DNA of 64,000 bases, taken from Acanthochlamys bracteata. Lineage: Eukaryota > Streptophyta > Magnoliopsida > Pandanales > Velloziaceae. This document shows positions 11,073 through 22,200 of the stretch, one piece after another. The stretch covers positions 1,550,001 to 1,614,000 of the forward strand of contig CM034130.1 in NCBI GenBank assembly GCA_019914995.1. The letters are read 5' to 3'. The notes beneath the pieces are model-generated. The model was not told where the DNA came from. It did no database searches and saw nothing but the letters and a program-made list of their open reading frames with translations. The number at the start of each line of letters is the position of its first letter. The stretch's first letter is position 1. The translations under genes and the position numbers were made by a program.

Positions 11073-14000
11073 ATGGCTGAGAGGAATTCCCCAAAGGCGC
11101 CAGTGGTGGAGGAGACAGAGTCCCCTTCTGCGACGGCGGTGGTGGCTGGGGAATCGAAAGATAAGAAGAAGAAGCAGAGAAGAGGATTTGTGTCTCGGGT
11201 ATGGAAAGGGATTTTTGGAGGGAAGGAAGATTTGGAGAAGAGATTGCAGTATCTTTCTAAGGAGGAGAACTTGGTTCATTCTCGTTTGCGGAAAAGGGCT
11301 ATATGGTCTCGCAACTGGAAGGGCTACATCATTAGCTTCTCCATTTTTGCGGAGGTATTGTATTTCTGATCGAGCATTGTATGGATTAGAATTGGTTGGA
11401 TTTCCGGTCGTTTTGTCGTTGCTGTGATGGTGGTTAAGAATCTCTTTTCTTCAGCTAGCAATCATTCAAGTAGAATACTTACTGTTGCACTTTATACAAT
11501 TTTACTTTTGTATCTTTTTTGCTCCTGCTTGCAGTAGCTGCCGTAGTTTGCTGATATAGTTGGTTAGTGTAATGCCTTTACTATTAGTATTGGATTTGCT
11601 TATTGTCTTCTTACTGAAACTCAGAGTGGCTGTGATTTGGTTATTGGTTATTGATGTTTTGGGTAGTACTGCACATCAATATAGAACAGTCATCCTGACT
11701 CAGCAGTCCGTAGGGTGTTTAGACAGTGTTTAAGAGAGACTCTGTTTGCATTGTTTGGCTTTGGAAGTCCATCAGAAAAAAATATATATAAACAAAAAAA
11801 TAATATAAAATAAAAACTAAAAAAATTTGTATGGGTATTTTTAGTCCATTGACCTTTCATATATTGGCTTTTGTAAGGTTATCATTGTTTACAAGAAATA
11901 TATTAAGTGAAATGAAGTTTTCATTTTTGCAGAGTTCTTTCGGTAATGCAAAATGTTTGCCTTTTGCTCCTCATGTTGTAGTCATAACTCCCACCTGCCA
12001 TGAATTCATTATGGGATGACATTGTAGTTTTACTGTCATCCCTTTTGCTAATGCATGACTTGTAATCTCCAAATTCCATTGATTCAATCTATCTGGTCAT
12101 TCATATTTATGGTGCTGGTTACCAATGCAAAAGTATCTTTACCCTGTTTTGTGGAAACTTTTTCTAAGGTAGCTTATATAGCACCATTTTAGCATGTCAT
12201 CTGCAGCAATGAGCTTGCTTCAGGCATTTTGACTTTCATGAGTTGCTTCTTCGAAGATCTCCAAAGATCTTTGCTTAAAGCTCACTGCTTGATTTTACTT
12301 GAATAATGAACATTTTAACCTTCATGGTAAATGTATTTGCCCTGCTAATGGATTACTTTCATAGGTTGTGGCTGTGGCTTATGCAAGAATCACCACAGGA
12401 ACCATTGTCTCAGACCAGCAGGAGAAGGCATTTCATTTTTTGCCTATGTTTCTTGTACCTATCGTGGCAGTCGTTGCATACTGGACCTTCGGGAGAGCCA
12501 TAAGAATGTGTAAGTATATTTACCTGTTGTGGCTGGTTTTAGCAGTAATATCTAATCATATAGCTATCAGTGTATGACGTTTTGAGCTCTCTTACTGCTT
12601 TAATGTTTAGTTGATATGGCAATTTAATATGAGAGATTTGTTTTGCTATATGATGGTAATCGGAGAAATTGGTCTATCATCAATTGTGTAGAAGTTACCT
12701 TGAATAGTCTGGTGAATCATAAATGGATTCAGAATGGCACAAGTCAGGTTTATAGTTTTTTGAGATAAAGTCAAACGTACACTTGTATCCTGTTCTTCGG
12801 AAGGTCTAGAAACTGCTACAGAAGTGAAGACCACAAAGGATATGCTTAGATTTTTCACTCTGTCCTCTTCTAAGCTAAAAGCCTAAAACATCTTTTTGTA
12901 TTTTAGCTAATGTTACTTAGGTTTGAAACACATGGAAGTCAGTAACTTCACAGCACGTAAAATTTTCATTTTAAAAGATGACATAATGTGCAGTTCTTGA
13001 CGAGAAGGTGAAAGTATTTACTACGAGTAAACTGACTGAAGTGGAATGAGAGTTTTAACTTCCATGTATGCTGCAGTAGCACGATGAGTGCTGATTTTCA
13101 GGCTGTAGCTGGCCATTATCTCTGGAGAATTCAGCTCATATTTGAGTTGAAATGTACAGATTGTGTTTAGAGAGTAAGTTATGTAGCAAAGAATAATCAT
13201 GAAGTCCATTGTGTCTCCATTGCTGAACATGTTTCCTGTATACAAGTTTTTAAACCTCTGTAAAGATGAACCTTATGTCCAGTCATTCCTTTGAGGTAGT
13301 GTTTCTGTTTCTGGTGATTTTTTTGCCATTATTTTGAGCAATAAGTAAAATGATTTACCTGCTCGTTCATTTTCTCCTTTCAGGTGATGACAAGGATCAG
13401 AAGACGCTCGAGAGGCTTCGTGCTGAAAGACAAGCAAAGATTGATGAACTCAAGGAGCGAACTAATTATTATACTACACAGCAGCTTATTCAGGTGACTG
13501 TCCTTGGCTACTTGCATTCTGCACCTCTCCATAGAGGTATATGTAACACTAATTTCACATATTCTTTTGTCTCAGAAATATGATCTCGATCCTGCTGCAA
13601 AGGCTGCTGCAGCAACTGTGTTGGCATCAAAATTGGGGGCAGATACTGGTCTTAAAGTTTATGTGGGTGATGATGGCAAAGTTGAGGCAGCAGGGAAAAG
13701 CAACGCTGTTCAACTAGCACAATCTAATGTTGGGCTACGAAACAGGAAACAATCTCATGTAAGGAGTAATAGCGTCGGAAGCTCAGGATCACCTTCATTT
13801 GCTGAAGGAACTTCTGATGATCAAGTGTTTGATAGCCCAGTAGCTGCAGGTTACGACCAGAGAATAGTAGAACATTACAGAGGCGCACCCTCATATGATG
13901 GCGGATGGTTTGCTAGACTTGCTGCCCTTCTAGTAGGGGAGGACCCAACTCAATGTTATGCACTCATATGTGGTAATTGCCATATGCATAATGGTATGTT

Positions 14001-14402
14001 CATTATTCGTTTAGTTTGTCATCTGAGGAAACTAATAACCTAACGAGACAGCAGTAATTTTGTTAGTGGATATATGCAGGGCTTGCAAGGAAGGAGGATT
14101 TCCCTTACATAACATACTACTGCCCTCACTGCCATGCATTGAATGGTTCAAAACTATCTGATGAGCGAGGATCCAGCTCCAGTTCTGATGTTGGCCCACC
14201 TGCGGCTCCAAGGGATCCCAATGGGAGCAACACAAGCTCAGTAACGTCGCGTGAACCCAGGAGTAACTCAACAGCTGTTGAAGAGCTTCCTCCTAGTGCA
14301 AGTACCACTGATAAAGAACCCAGGAGTAACTCGACCGCTGTTGAAGAGCTCCCTGCAAGTGAAAGTACTGTTGGTAAAGAGCATGAAGGAAAGGCTTCTT
14401 AA
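11073..14402 (+). CDS. LNP: Lunapark family ER three-way-junction protein
   Basis: Lunapark proteins sit at three-way junctions of the tubular ER, stabilise the network and, in plants, promote turnover of the RHD3/atlastin GTPase. Five exons (11073-11354, 12365-12509, 13384-13493, 13576-13993, 14080-14402) give 425 residues. A basic N-terminus leads to a paired membrane hairpin at about 84-101 and 119-136. Next is a charged coiled coil (QKTLERLRAERQAKIDELKE), the conserved AAKAAAATVLASKLGADTGL, and a C-terminal zinc ribbon. Its four ligands are Cys311/Cys314 (LICGNC) and Cys333/Cys336 (YYCPHC). The Ser-rich tail has two copies of a 21-residue unit. An in-frame upstream ATG exists at 11013. 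I prefer 11073 because MAERNSP resembles family starts and the upstream stretch looks like UTR. No defects seen. Confidence 0.92.
14253..14378 (+). repeat. 63-bp in-frame tandem duplication in the Lunapark tail
   Basis: Two adjacent 63-bp units, 14253-14315 and 14316-14378, each start GAACCCAGGAGTAACTC. They encode EPRSNSTAVEELPPSASTTDK and EPRSNSTAVEELPASESTVGK. Exact codon-multiple length keeps the frame. The copies differ at several bases, so the duplication is not brand new. Confidence 0.9.
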
Positions 14403-15640
14403 TGTATTATGCATAATCATTCTAACAGCATTATAAAAGCCATTTTGTAAATGGTTGTTGCCAGTTTGGAGATAGAATAGGTGAGTGAGCCCTCTTCTGT
14501 GGGAGAGTACTACAGAACTATAGGTTGTATACAGGTGGTTTCTGTCGATCAAAGGAATTGGAGATGAGTGTGGGTGAGTTACAAAAGGGTTTTGTAAATC
14601 TTAGTAGTTCAAACTGCTTGTAGATATTATAAAGACAATGCCAGATTACTCCCAAAAAAAAAAAAAGGGTTTGCAGATTAGAGAGCTCTTGCAAAAAGCA
14701 ATGCCTTCGATCTGAGCGGGTGTGCGATACACTTATGTATGTAGTTTGTATCTCATGTTGTTTTTGTACGGTTTTAAAGATTCGAATTCATTCATGTTGC
14801 GGAAAAAGGGCATGTTTTGAGATAAACTCATTTTTTTGAAATTAGTTTGAAAAATAAAATTAATAATTAAAATTTATGGTTTAAAAATACAGTTTTATAT
14901 TTATTTTATTAAAATTAAAATTTAAAAAATAAATTTTTGATAGAAATAATTTTATTTTATTTTATATTTAAAAATAAGTTTTAAAAAATGAGTTTAGTGA
15001 ATTATTATACAAAACCCAGAACTGCGAAGACGGTTAATATAAAGAATGCAAGAGAATGATATGAATAATGGAACAAATACAGTTTCTGACAGCAAAATAT
15101 TGGAATCATTAAATAAAACATTAAAAAAATAATTTTATTGTATGTTATTGTCAATAACAATAAATTCACATATAACACCTTGCGGTGCTTTACTTTTACC
15201 TTTTTTTTTAAATATATTTTTCTTTTCCAAGCTTAAAATAGTTTCTAATTTATTTAAATTACTTTTTTAAAATTTAGGAAGCATATTAAATTATCCATGT
15301 AAAATATTATATCAATATTTTTAATTCAAAAAAGTAAATCCATTTAATTTTTTTTTTCTCTTACAAGCACGTTTCTCTAATTCTTTGTTAAACTTTCGAA
15401 ACAAACAAAATTAGACCCCTGTTCGCCAGCATAGCTGCAAAGGTCCTACATTGACCAATGGCCATATTCATGTGGGGTCCACAGAACAGATAGCAGCAAT
15501 GAAAATCGAACGCATCTCTCATTCTCTTTTCTGCAGCAGAGGGGTCGCCGGGTCGGAAACAAGAGAGTGTGCCACGTGTCCCGTCAAACCCGGGAAATAA
15601 GCAGCTGATCTCCGCCGTTAGCTATCCGAGCCCGAACGAG
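14403..15640. other. Spacer: Lunapark 3' UTR, AT-rich block, promoter of the PsbQ-like gene
   Basis: The Lunapark 3' UTR fills the first few hundred bases. An A/T-rich block at about 14820-15000 may be another worn MITE. From 15400 the GC content rises into what looks like the promoter of the next gene. No supported gene seen. Confidence 0.5.
15573..15578. promoter_or_regulatory. G-box (CACGTG)
   Basis: GCCACGTGTC spans 15571-15580, a palindromic G-box core in the ABRE-like context bound by bZIP and PIF-type bHLH factors. It lies a short way upstream of the inferred 5' UTR exon of the PsbQ-like gene. This fits light or ABA control, but the link is inferred. Confidence 0.4.
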
Positions 15641-17084
15641 TCGCAACCAAAACTCGCTCAGCCGCACAACATCAACAACAGCCAACAGAAATCTCAAACC
15701 ACAAGTTACCGTAATATAACCGTCCACCCGTTACCATTGTTCACTTTTTTTATTTTTCTTTTTATTTCTTTTTGTTTTAGTTCATTCTCCAACTTCAGTC
15801 TTTCTCTTTCTTTCTTGTTTTAGCTGTTGTGGTTGTTGATTTGTGTGTTGTGAAGTTGAGTTGCTGAGAAAAGTTTGTTTCGTTTTTTCACCAAAAAAGC
15901 TGCAGGTTTTTAGAATTAAAGGTATATAGCTTTTTCTTTTTCCTTTTAATTTTTTGGTTTTATTCATATAGTTGAATCGATCGATTTCTTTTTGTTGATT
16001 GCTCTGAATGCACTGTAGAGGGTTTTGAGAGGGAAGAAATTTCTGTTCTGCTCTACTGGGTTGGTGATCTTGTAGTTTTTAATTTTCGAAATCATTCTCT
16101 GTTTTGTTTGCTTTGATCTTTTCGAGCGATTTGTATATGCTATCTTTTTTCTAGTTCTTTGTTGGTCTTTGATGATGAGACAACAATTTGAACTCTTCAA
16201 AGCAACTAACAAAAGCTGGTATCTGAAATTTGTTCTTGATTTGTTTTTGTTTTTGTTTTTGTTTTTGGTTTGAAGTTTTGAACTCTGCCATAGTTCTTTT
16301 CATATGATAACTTACGAGAGCATGAAAAAATTTTGTTTTAATTTGAAACTTTTCATTGCCGTTCTTGAAGTTTCTTCATGTTTTGTTCGCCCTGCATTCA
16401 GCTCGTTTACTGATGGTTGCTCTAAATTTATAATAGTGTAAGCAATTTTTGCTCTTCAATCTTACGCATCTCACTATCTGAAAGCAACCCAAAATTTCTT
16501 TTTAATGACAGATTTATCCTGATCCTTTCCATACGATAAACTCCAATGACCTAAAACTTCATGAAGCTGATCCCACTTAGTGGAGCGACGTTTAGGTGTT
16601 GTTGTTTTCTTATTATCAATCAGCAATTGATATTTACAGACTGTTTTTACTGTTGAAGTAATTAGCGTAGCAAATTCTATTGTTTCTGGTTTGTGAAGAT
16701 AAGTCTATAAATCGTTGTAGTTAGATATTTCTTAACAATCAATTAAGCTTGTTACTTGTTGCATTTGCTGGAGTTGAATTGCTTTTTTGTCTTTCTTTGT
16801 TACCTAGTGCCTTACTAGTTGGTGTAGGCCCGGTGTTTCTGCCGATGGCCTACCAGATTTTGAACATTTTTTTCCCATCCAAGGATCAAACCCCAAAAAT
16901 TGTCCCATATTTACCACTTTACCACTTTAAGGAAAGATGATAAAAGGTCACAGCTCATCTGTTTCAACATTGTCGATTCATAACTCATCACCTACTCTTT
17001 CAAAGTATTTGATTGCTTATAACCAAGAAAAACTGTTACAGATTGAACTTGAGGTTTTGGATTCTTTGTGGTTGCTTTAGGTGA

Positions 17085-18168
17085 ATGATGGAGGAGATGA
17101 GATGGAACGGGAGTGTCTATCGGATCCAGAGCTGTGTTGAGGATCTTTTGTCGCTAGAGGATGATATTATTGATGATGACAAAGAATCGTGGGAGCTGAT
17201 GGGAAGAGATCTCCGGCTGAAGTCTACTTTTCTGTATTGTGATCTCAGTCAGATTATCATGAAGTCTAGTGATGAACAGAAGAGGAGTCTTACCGAACTT
17301 GGAAATAGATTGTTTCACTACATGGAAGAGGTAAGCTTTTTCCTTGCGGATTGATTGATTATGTTTTTTTTCTTTTGGTTTATGCATACCGACTGTGTCC
17401 CTCAGTTTCCATATGCATACTGGTTTTTGAGTTTGAGATTAATGATAAGGGAGATAAACAAAGTGTTAATGAATATAATGTAGGAATGATAAACAGAAAC
17501 CTCTCTGATATGGTTGTCATCTAATCGCTATTCTTATATTAAATTGGTTAAAAGTACTGATTATGCCTGTGAGCAATTTTGTGCTGAACTTTTGAAAAAG
17601 TCCTTTAACATTATTATGTTGAAGGTAATTATAGTAAACAGTTTTTTATTGTTTAGAAATTATCTCAAAAGTTATACGGTGCAATCATAGTAGGGCCTGA
17701 AACTTTGGTGGATTGTGTTGGAAGACCACTGCAAATTGGAGTCTGATGTGAACTTCAGAACTGTCGTATCTTGATCAATTATTGATAGATATGTTGTTGC
17801 AAGAGAAACTAACCTTATACCTAGTTAAGAGTTCCATCTTTACTTTTTAGCAACTGCATATGTGGGACGCTTTGCGATCTGAGTCTTCATTGCTAGAAGA
17901 TCTAAACTTAACCTTTTGATGAGTTGAATTCTCGTTAGATAACTTCGATCCCATATGAGAAGTCCTGATCCTGTTTTGCATTGGTCGTTTATACTGAAAG
18001 TGAAGCTAATATATATTTGCTTTTGTATGATTTCAGCTTGATCGGGCAGTCAAGAGCCAAGATATATCTTTAACTCAGATTTGTTACCAGGACACGGCCC
18101 TGGCACTGCAAGATATCTTGGCTGCTCTCATGGTCTCTAACTATGTCAGAGATAATATTGAGCAATGA
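17085..18168 (+). CDS. PsbQ-like protein (NDH lumenal-subunit family), short form
   Basis: The protein has the four-helix PsbQ-like domain of the PQL/PNSL group. Known members are thylakoid-lumen subunits of the chloroplast NDH-photosystem I complex. Two coding exons, 17085-17330 and 18037-18168, give 125 residues: CVEDLLSLEDDIIDDDKESW, then LMGRDLRLKSTFLYCDLSQI, LGNRLFHYMEELDRAV and ALALQDILAALM. A non-coding first exon probably lies at about 15640-15922, with donor AAAG|GTATAT at 15923. That exon contains no ATG. The acceptor at 17080 places an in-frame TGA (17082-17084) directly before the first ATG, so the frame opens there. Oddly, no chloroplast or lumenal transit sequence is visible, whereas NDH lumenal subunits carry one. 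It could be a non-plastid paralogue, or an alternative 5' exon may exist. Family call is firm; exact member is not. Confidence 0.75.
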
Positions 18169-19207
18169 ATTTGAAGAGATCATTCCATTACATGAAAGAT
18201 CCCATTGGAAATTAGAACGTTTCACAATCTTTTGCCGGCAGATAGATTTGTACATAGTAAAATAGCGAGTCATATGTTTCAGTATTGCTCTGCGATTCCA
18301 TTTTCTTTTCAACAAATGGTTACAAAGGCTAAATGCTGAATGTGTATTCAGTGCTACCGTTTTCTTTTCAACCTTTTCTTTCGGAACAAACTAGCAACTG
18401 TTGTACAACATTTCTCTTCCAACTTACTTATAGTGATTGATCTATGAAAAAACTTCCATAAATTGGTCTACATAAGTGACAAGCTGCAGTGCTACATCAG
18501 TCCAGTATTCAATGCTGCATAGGCATTCTTGCTACTGATTCTTCTTCTAAATTTACAGCTGTGAAAAGCTGAAATGCGCATAAACTGGCAAAATCTTAAC
18601 CGGTTGATGAAGTCCACATGGTATTCAGCTCCTCACACAAATACTGTAGATCTTACTCAAAACCAATGCTGGCAAGCTGCAACTGAGAATTGAAATAGGA
18701 AGGTAAAAGCCTGAAGCCATTTTTTAGCAGCTAAAGGTACAGAATATGAAAATGAAAATGCACCAGAAACCTGGTTGCAGTTAATGAAGGAGAGTACCAG
18801 CAAACGACAGAGAGATGTCTTTGAGGAGTTTTTACATCTACTTCAAAAATAGATTACGACGCCAAACCGGAAAAAGCATTTACAAAGTTAACGTAGTATC
18901 AGTTATCATTCTCCCTTTTCATTTCAGTATGATATATACAGACAGATCTTTAACTTATTGTCACACCTGTAGACATCTCCGATTCATTTATAGCTCAAGA
19001 AGAGAGGGTATGGAGACGACAATATATTACCCAGTTGTATCACTATACTACAGTTATCGAACTAATGACATCTCTAGTCACTTCCTAGGGGTGATTGCGT
19101 GTAAGGAGAGAGCTACGACTTCACACGAAATTGCAGAGGCGAAAATTGAGTGGCAGCAAAGGCCAATTAGGGTATCACCAAATAGAAGACTGTCAGCTTG
19201 CTGGGAC
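18169..19207. other. Convergent 3' region between PsbQ-like and DUF3755 genes
   Basis: About 1 kb holding the 3' UTRs of two genes that point at each other. The longest open frame in it (18815-19261, +) has no recognisable domain and overlaps the last exon of the opposite gene. I treat it as chance. Confidence 0.5.
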
Positions 19208-22200
19208 TTACTGCAACTGACTGCTACGTTGCTGACAGAGCATCACAAGCATCTGCATTGAAAGAAGAACGATGAGCAACCATCATCCAGTTAAATTTCT
19301 TAAGGAGCATGTACAACCAATTTGTGTAAAATCACAGAGATGCTAGGTGTATAGGCACCTAGGGCACTCCAGCACTGTCTTAATCTAGCTATTCGATTGC
19401 TTGATCGGACGGCCACGATTAACCTCATGTTTTTTAGAATGAAAGAATTGCCCTCCGTATTGCAATTTTTTATTGTATCACAGCTGTCCGATCAAGCGAT
19501 CGGATGGCTAGATTGAGGGAGTGCGAGGGAAATGTACACAAATGGGGGAGTGCCTATATCCTAAACCATAACTATATTATATTTATGATGTTCTGATGCT
19601 GGCATGGTTAGTCTGGCATCTAGACAAAGGAAACAGGGATATTCTACCTTGCTTAGGTTGTTAAGTTCATTAACGAGTCCATCATCAACTGACTCCGGTA
19701 AAGGAGGCATATGACTCATCATGCCGGGAGTCTGACTCATGCTGCACCAGTTTATAACGTCATTACATTATGAAATTGGAAAAAAAATCAGTTATAAACT
19801 TGAATGCTATAACAAAAAGCCTGAGTGGTAAGTGGTACGCACTTATTCAGGGAAGTGACAATGTTGCTCCTCATCCGGTTAAACAGATCAACATTTTCAT
19901 GAAGCTGCAGAATAGGACAAGTGTCAACTTTTAACATCCCAATGGAAAATACAAGATGAAATAAGGTATTCTTCAAAGAAAAGTAAGCAGATGAAGTATG
20001 TCAAAGACGGAGGAAATGTATGTTCAGCCGTCTTTATGTTATTAACATAGCAGAGCAGTGTCACGATATAACTATGAGAAAATGCAAAGAGTGCTGAGAG
20101 CCAATTTGCTACACTAAATAGTGAAAATCATGATGCTGCTCAGATCACATATAATAATACAGTTCATATATAAAAACATTGAACAGTAGTGTCAAATACC
20201 TTAGATCCGGCAATGTTTGCTGCAATCTGGTATAAAAGTTGAACATTCTCGTCCATACATTGATGAGTAGCGGCATCCACACCAGGATCTACTAAAAGGT
20301 AGTAGGTAAATTAATTTGAATGATAATACAAAATCTGTAGCACCGTAAATGTGACAGACAAACCCTCTATATATTTAAGAGAGAACTAATAGAGATCAGT
20401 GCAGCGAAGAAGAACAAAAAGTCTGTCATGGCATGAAAAGTAAATGCAAAAATCTGCATATGCAATGCAGAACGAGGAACCTTTCTATGTCTAGCACCTA
20501 GGAATCTCATGGAAAAATTGAGAGTTGAAATCCCGGCAGCAGTACTTTATTAAAAAAATAAACCATTTTATCATCCAGAAGAATTTGATCTTAGTGGTCG
20601 CTCAATGCTCTGCCCAATTTTCTTTATTATGTATAATCTGGCTATTTTTGCGAGATATAAAAATATAGATGCACAGAGATATAAAAATATAGATGCACAG
20701 AGAAAATGCTTCCCTTAATAGCAGATTTGCATTACAGACCAACCTTTAGATAAGAGCTGATAACTAGGCCTCACTGGATGCATCATGTGAGGATAGTTAG
20801 CAGTGCTGTTATCACAATAAGGAGTGTTTGCATTTGCGGAAGAGTCCAATATCTTTTCCTGAAAAGGCACAACCATCAAGATGAGCATATACTATCAGAC
20901 AGACAAAAATCAAAAGCTTCACAGCTTCTCGTACACTCTTTTTCTTGTTCCATTTAAAGTTTTATTTACTGGATCAAAACATACTCTGATACGCAAAGTG
21001 CTACTATATTTTTGTCAAAACATTCTCAAGAAAAATTTCCATCTTAACAAAACATATGCTTAGTTTATGTGAGACATATAGCTGACTAAAACCTGCAGTA
21101 CATGCTTCGGAAGATCAAAAAATAGAAGGACAGTCTGAAGACAAATTCCCAAAGGAACTGATCAACAATCATTACAATTAGAAACTCGTCTTCCAATCTG
21201 TGATTGTGCTGTAGCTCATCTTCGTTTGACATGGTACCTAAAATTCCGTTTTCCACTTATCCATGTTAATCTATCTCTACAGTTTACCTACACGCAAACA
21301 CACCCCTTTTGAACTTAATGCAGCTGTCTTGAATTTAGACCCTGTAATATGGCAGCCAACAGTATGGACTATGCCTGATTTGTGGAATCCTACTAAATTA
21401 CATAATCAATAGAAGTAAACCTACCTTTGCATCTTTAATCTTTTTTCCAGCAAATTGCTCTTCTGCTTTCCGTCTTTTGCCATTTTCCTTCCTCTGCATC
21501 AGTTGAAAGACATTAGAACAAAATTTGAGTATAATCCTCCGAAAAGAAAGACACTACCAAAAGGTCAAAAAATTTGAATTTGTTAAGAACAACCATAATC
21601 ATAAACTCCAACAGCATGTCAAAATGCAACTTAAGATATTCTAAGTTGGCGCCATACCAGCTTCTACATATATATTTTTTCTTTTTCTTTTTTTTTTTTT
21701 TTTGCCCTCGAGAAAAGTCTACATACATGTACTAGTTTACCAATGAAACAAAACAAGATTCAACCACCACAAAATGAAGGAAGGCATGATCTGGATAAGA
21801 AAAAGAGATTCTGAGATATGCAACTTTGCATGAGCTAAACGAAGATGTCTTCAGATTGGGATGTCTAAGGAGGAATCCCATGTTGGCCCTAGTTTCTTTT
21901 TCCAAAGATACTAGAAATTGAATAGGTCCAAGAAATGAAAAAGGGTCACACTACAGATTTTTCATATACTTAATCCAGCAACAATTCATATGATAAAGTG
22001 ATCTGCATTCCATACAAAGATAGGATGAAACCTAAAAAGGACATGCATACGTCCAAGTGTTCATTGTTGAAAGAAACCAGATCACCTAATTAGTCAAATC
22101 GTGCAGAAGTTTTTTGTTAGCTACAGGTTCCTTCAAGCTCTTGGTGAATTGCTTTTGTGATATAATCATAAATAATATGGATCAAATCACATGAGGTAGT

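Noticed and set aside
15569-15823. Plus-strand open frame beginning MPRVPSNPG
   Set aside because: It falls on promoter and 5' UTR sequence of the PsbQ-like gene, turns into low-complexity Phe/Leu/Ser, and cannot be joined in phase to the 17085 exon because of the TGA just before that ATG.
18815-19261. Plus-strand open frame of 148 codons
   Set aside because: No recognisable motif; it lies in the 3' region of two convergent genes and covers the inferred last exon of the DUF3755 gene on the other strand.
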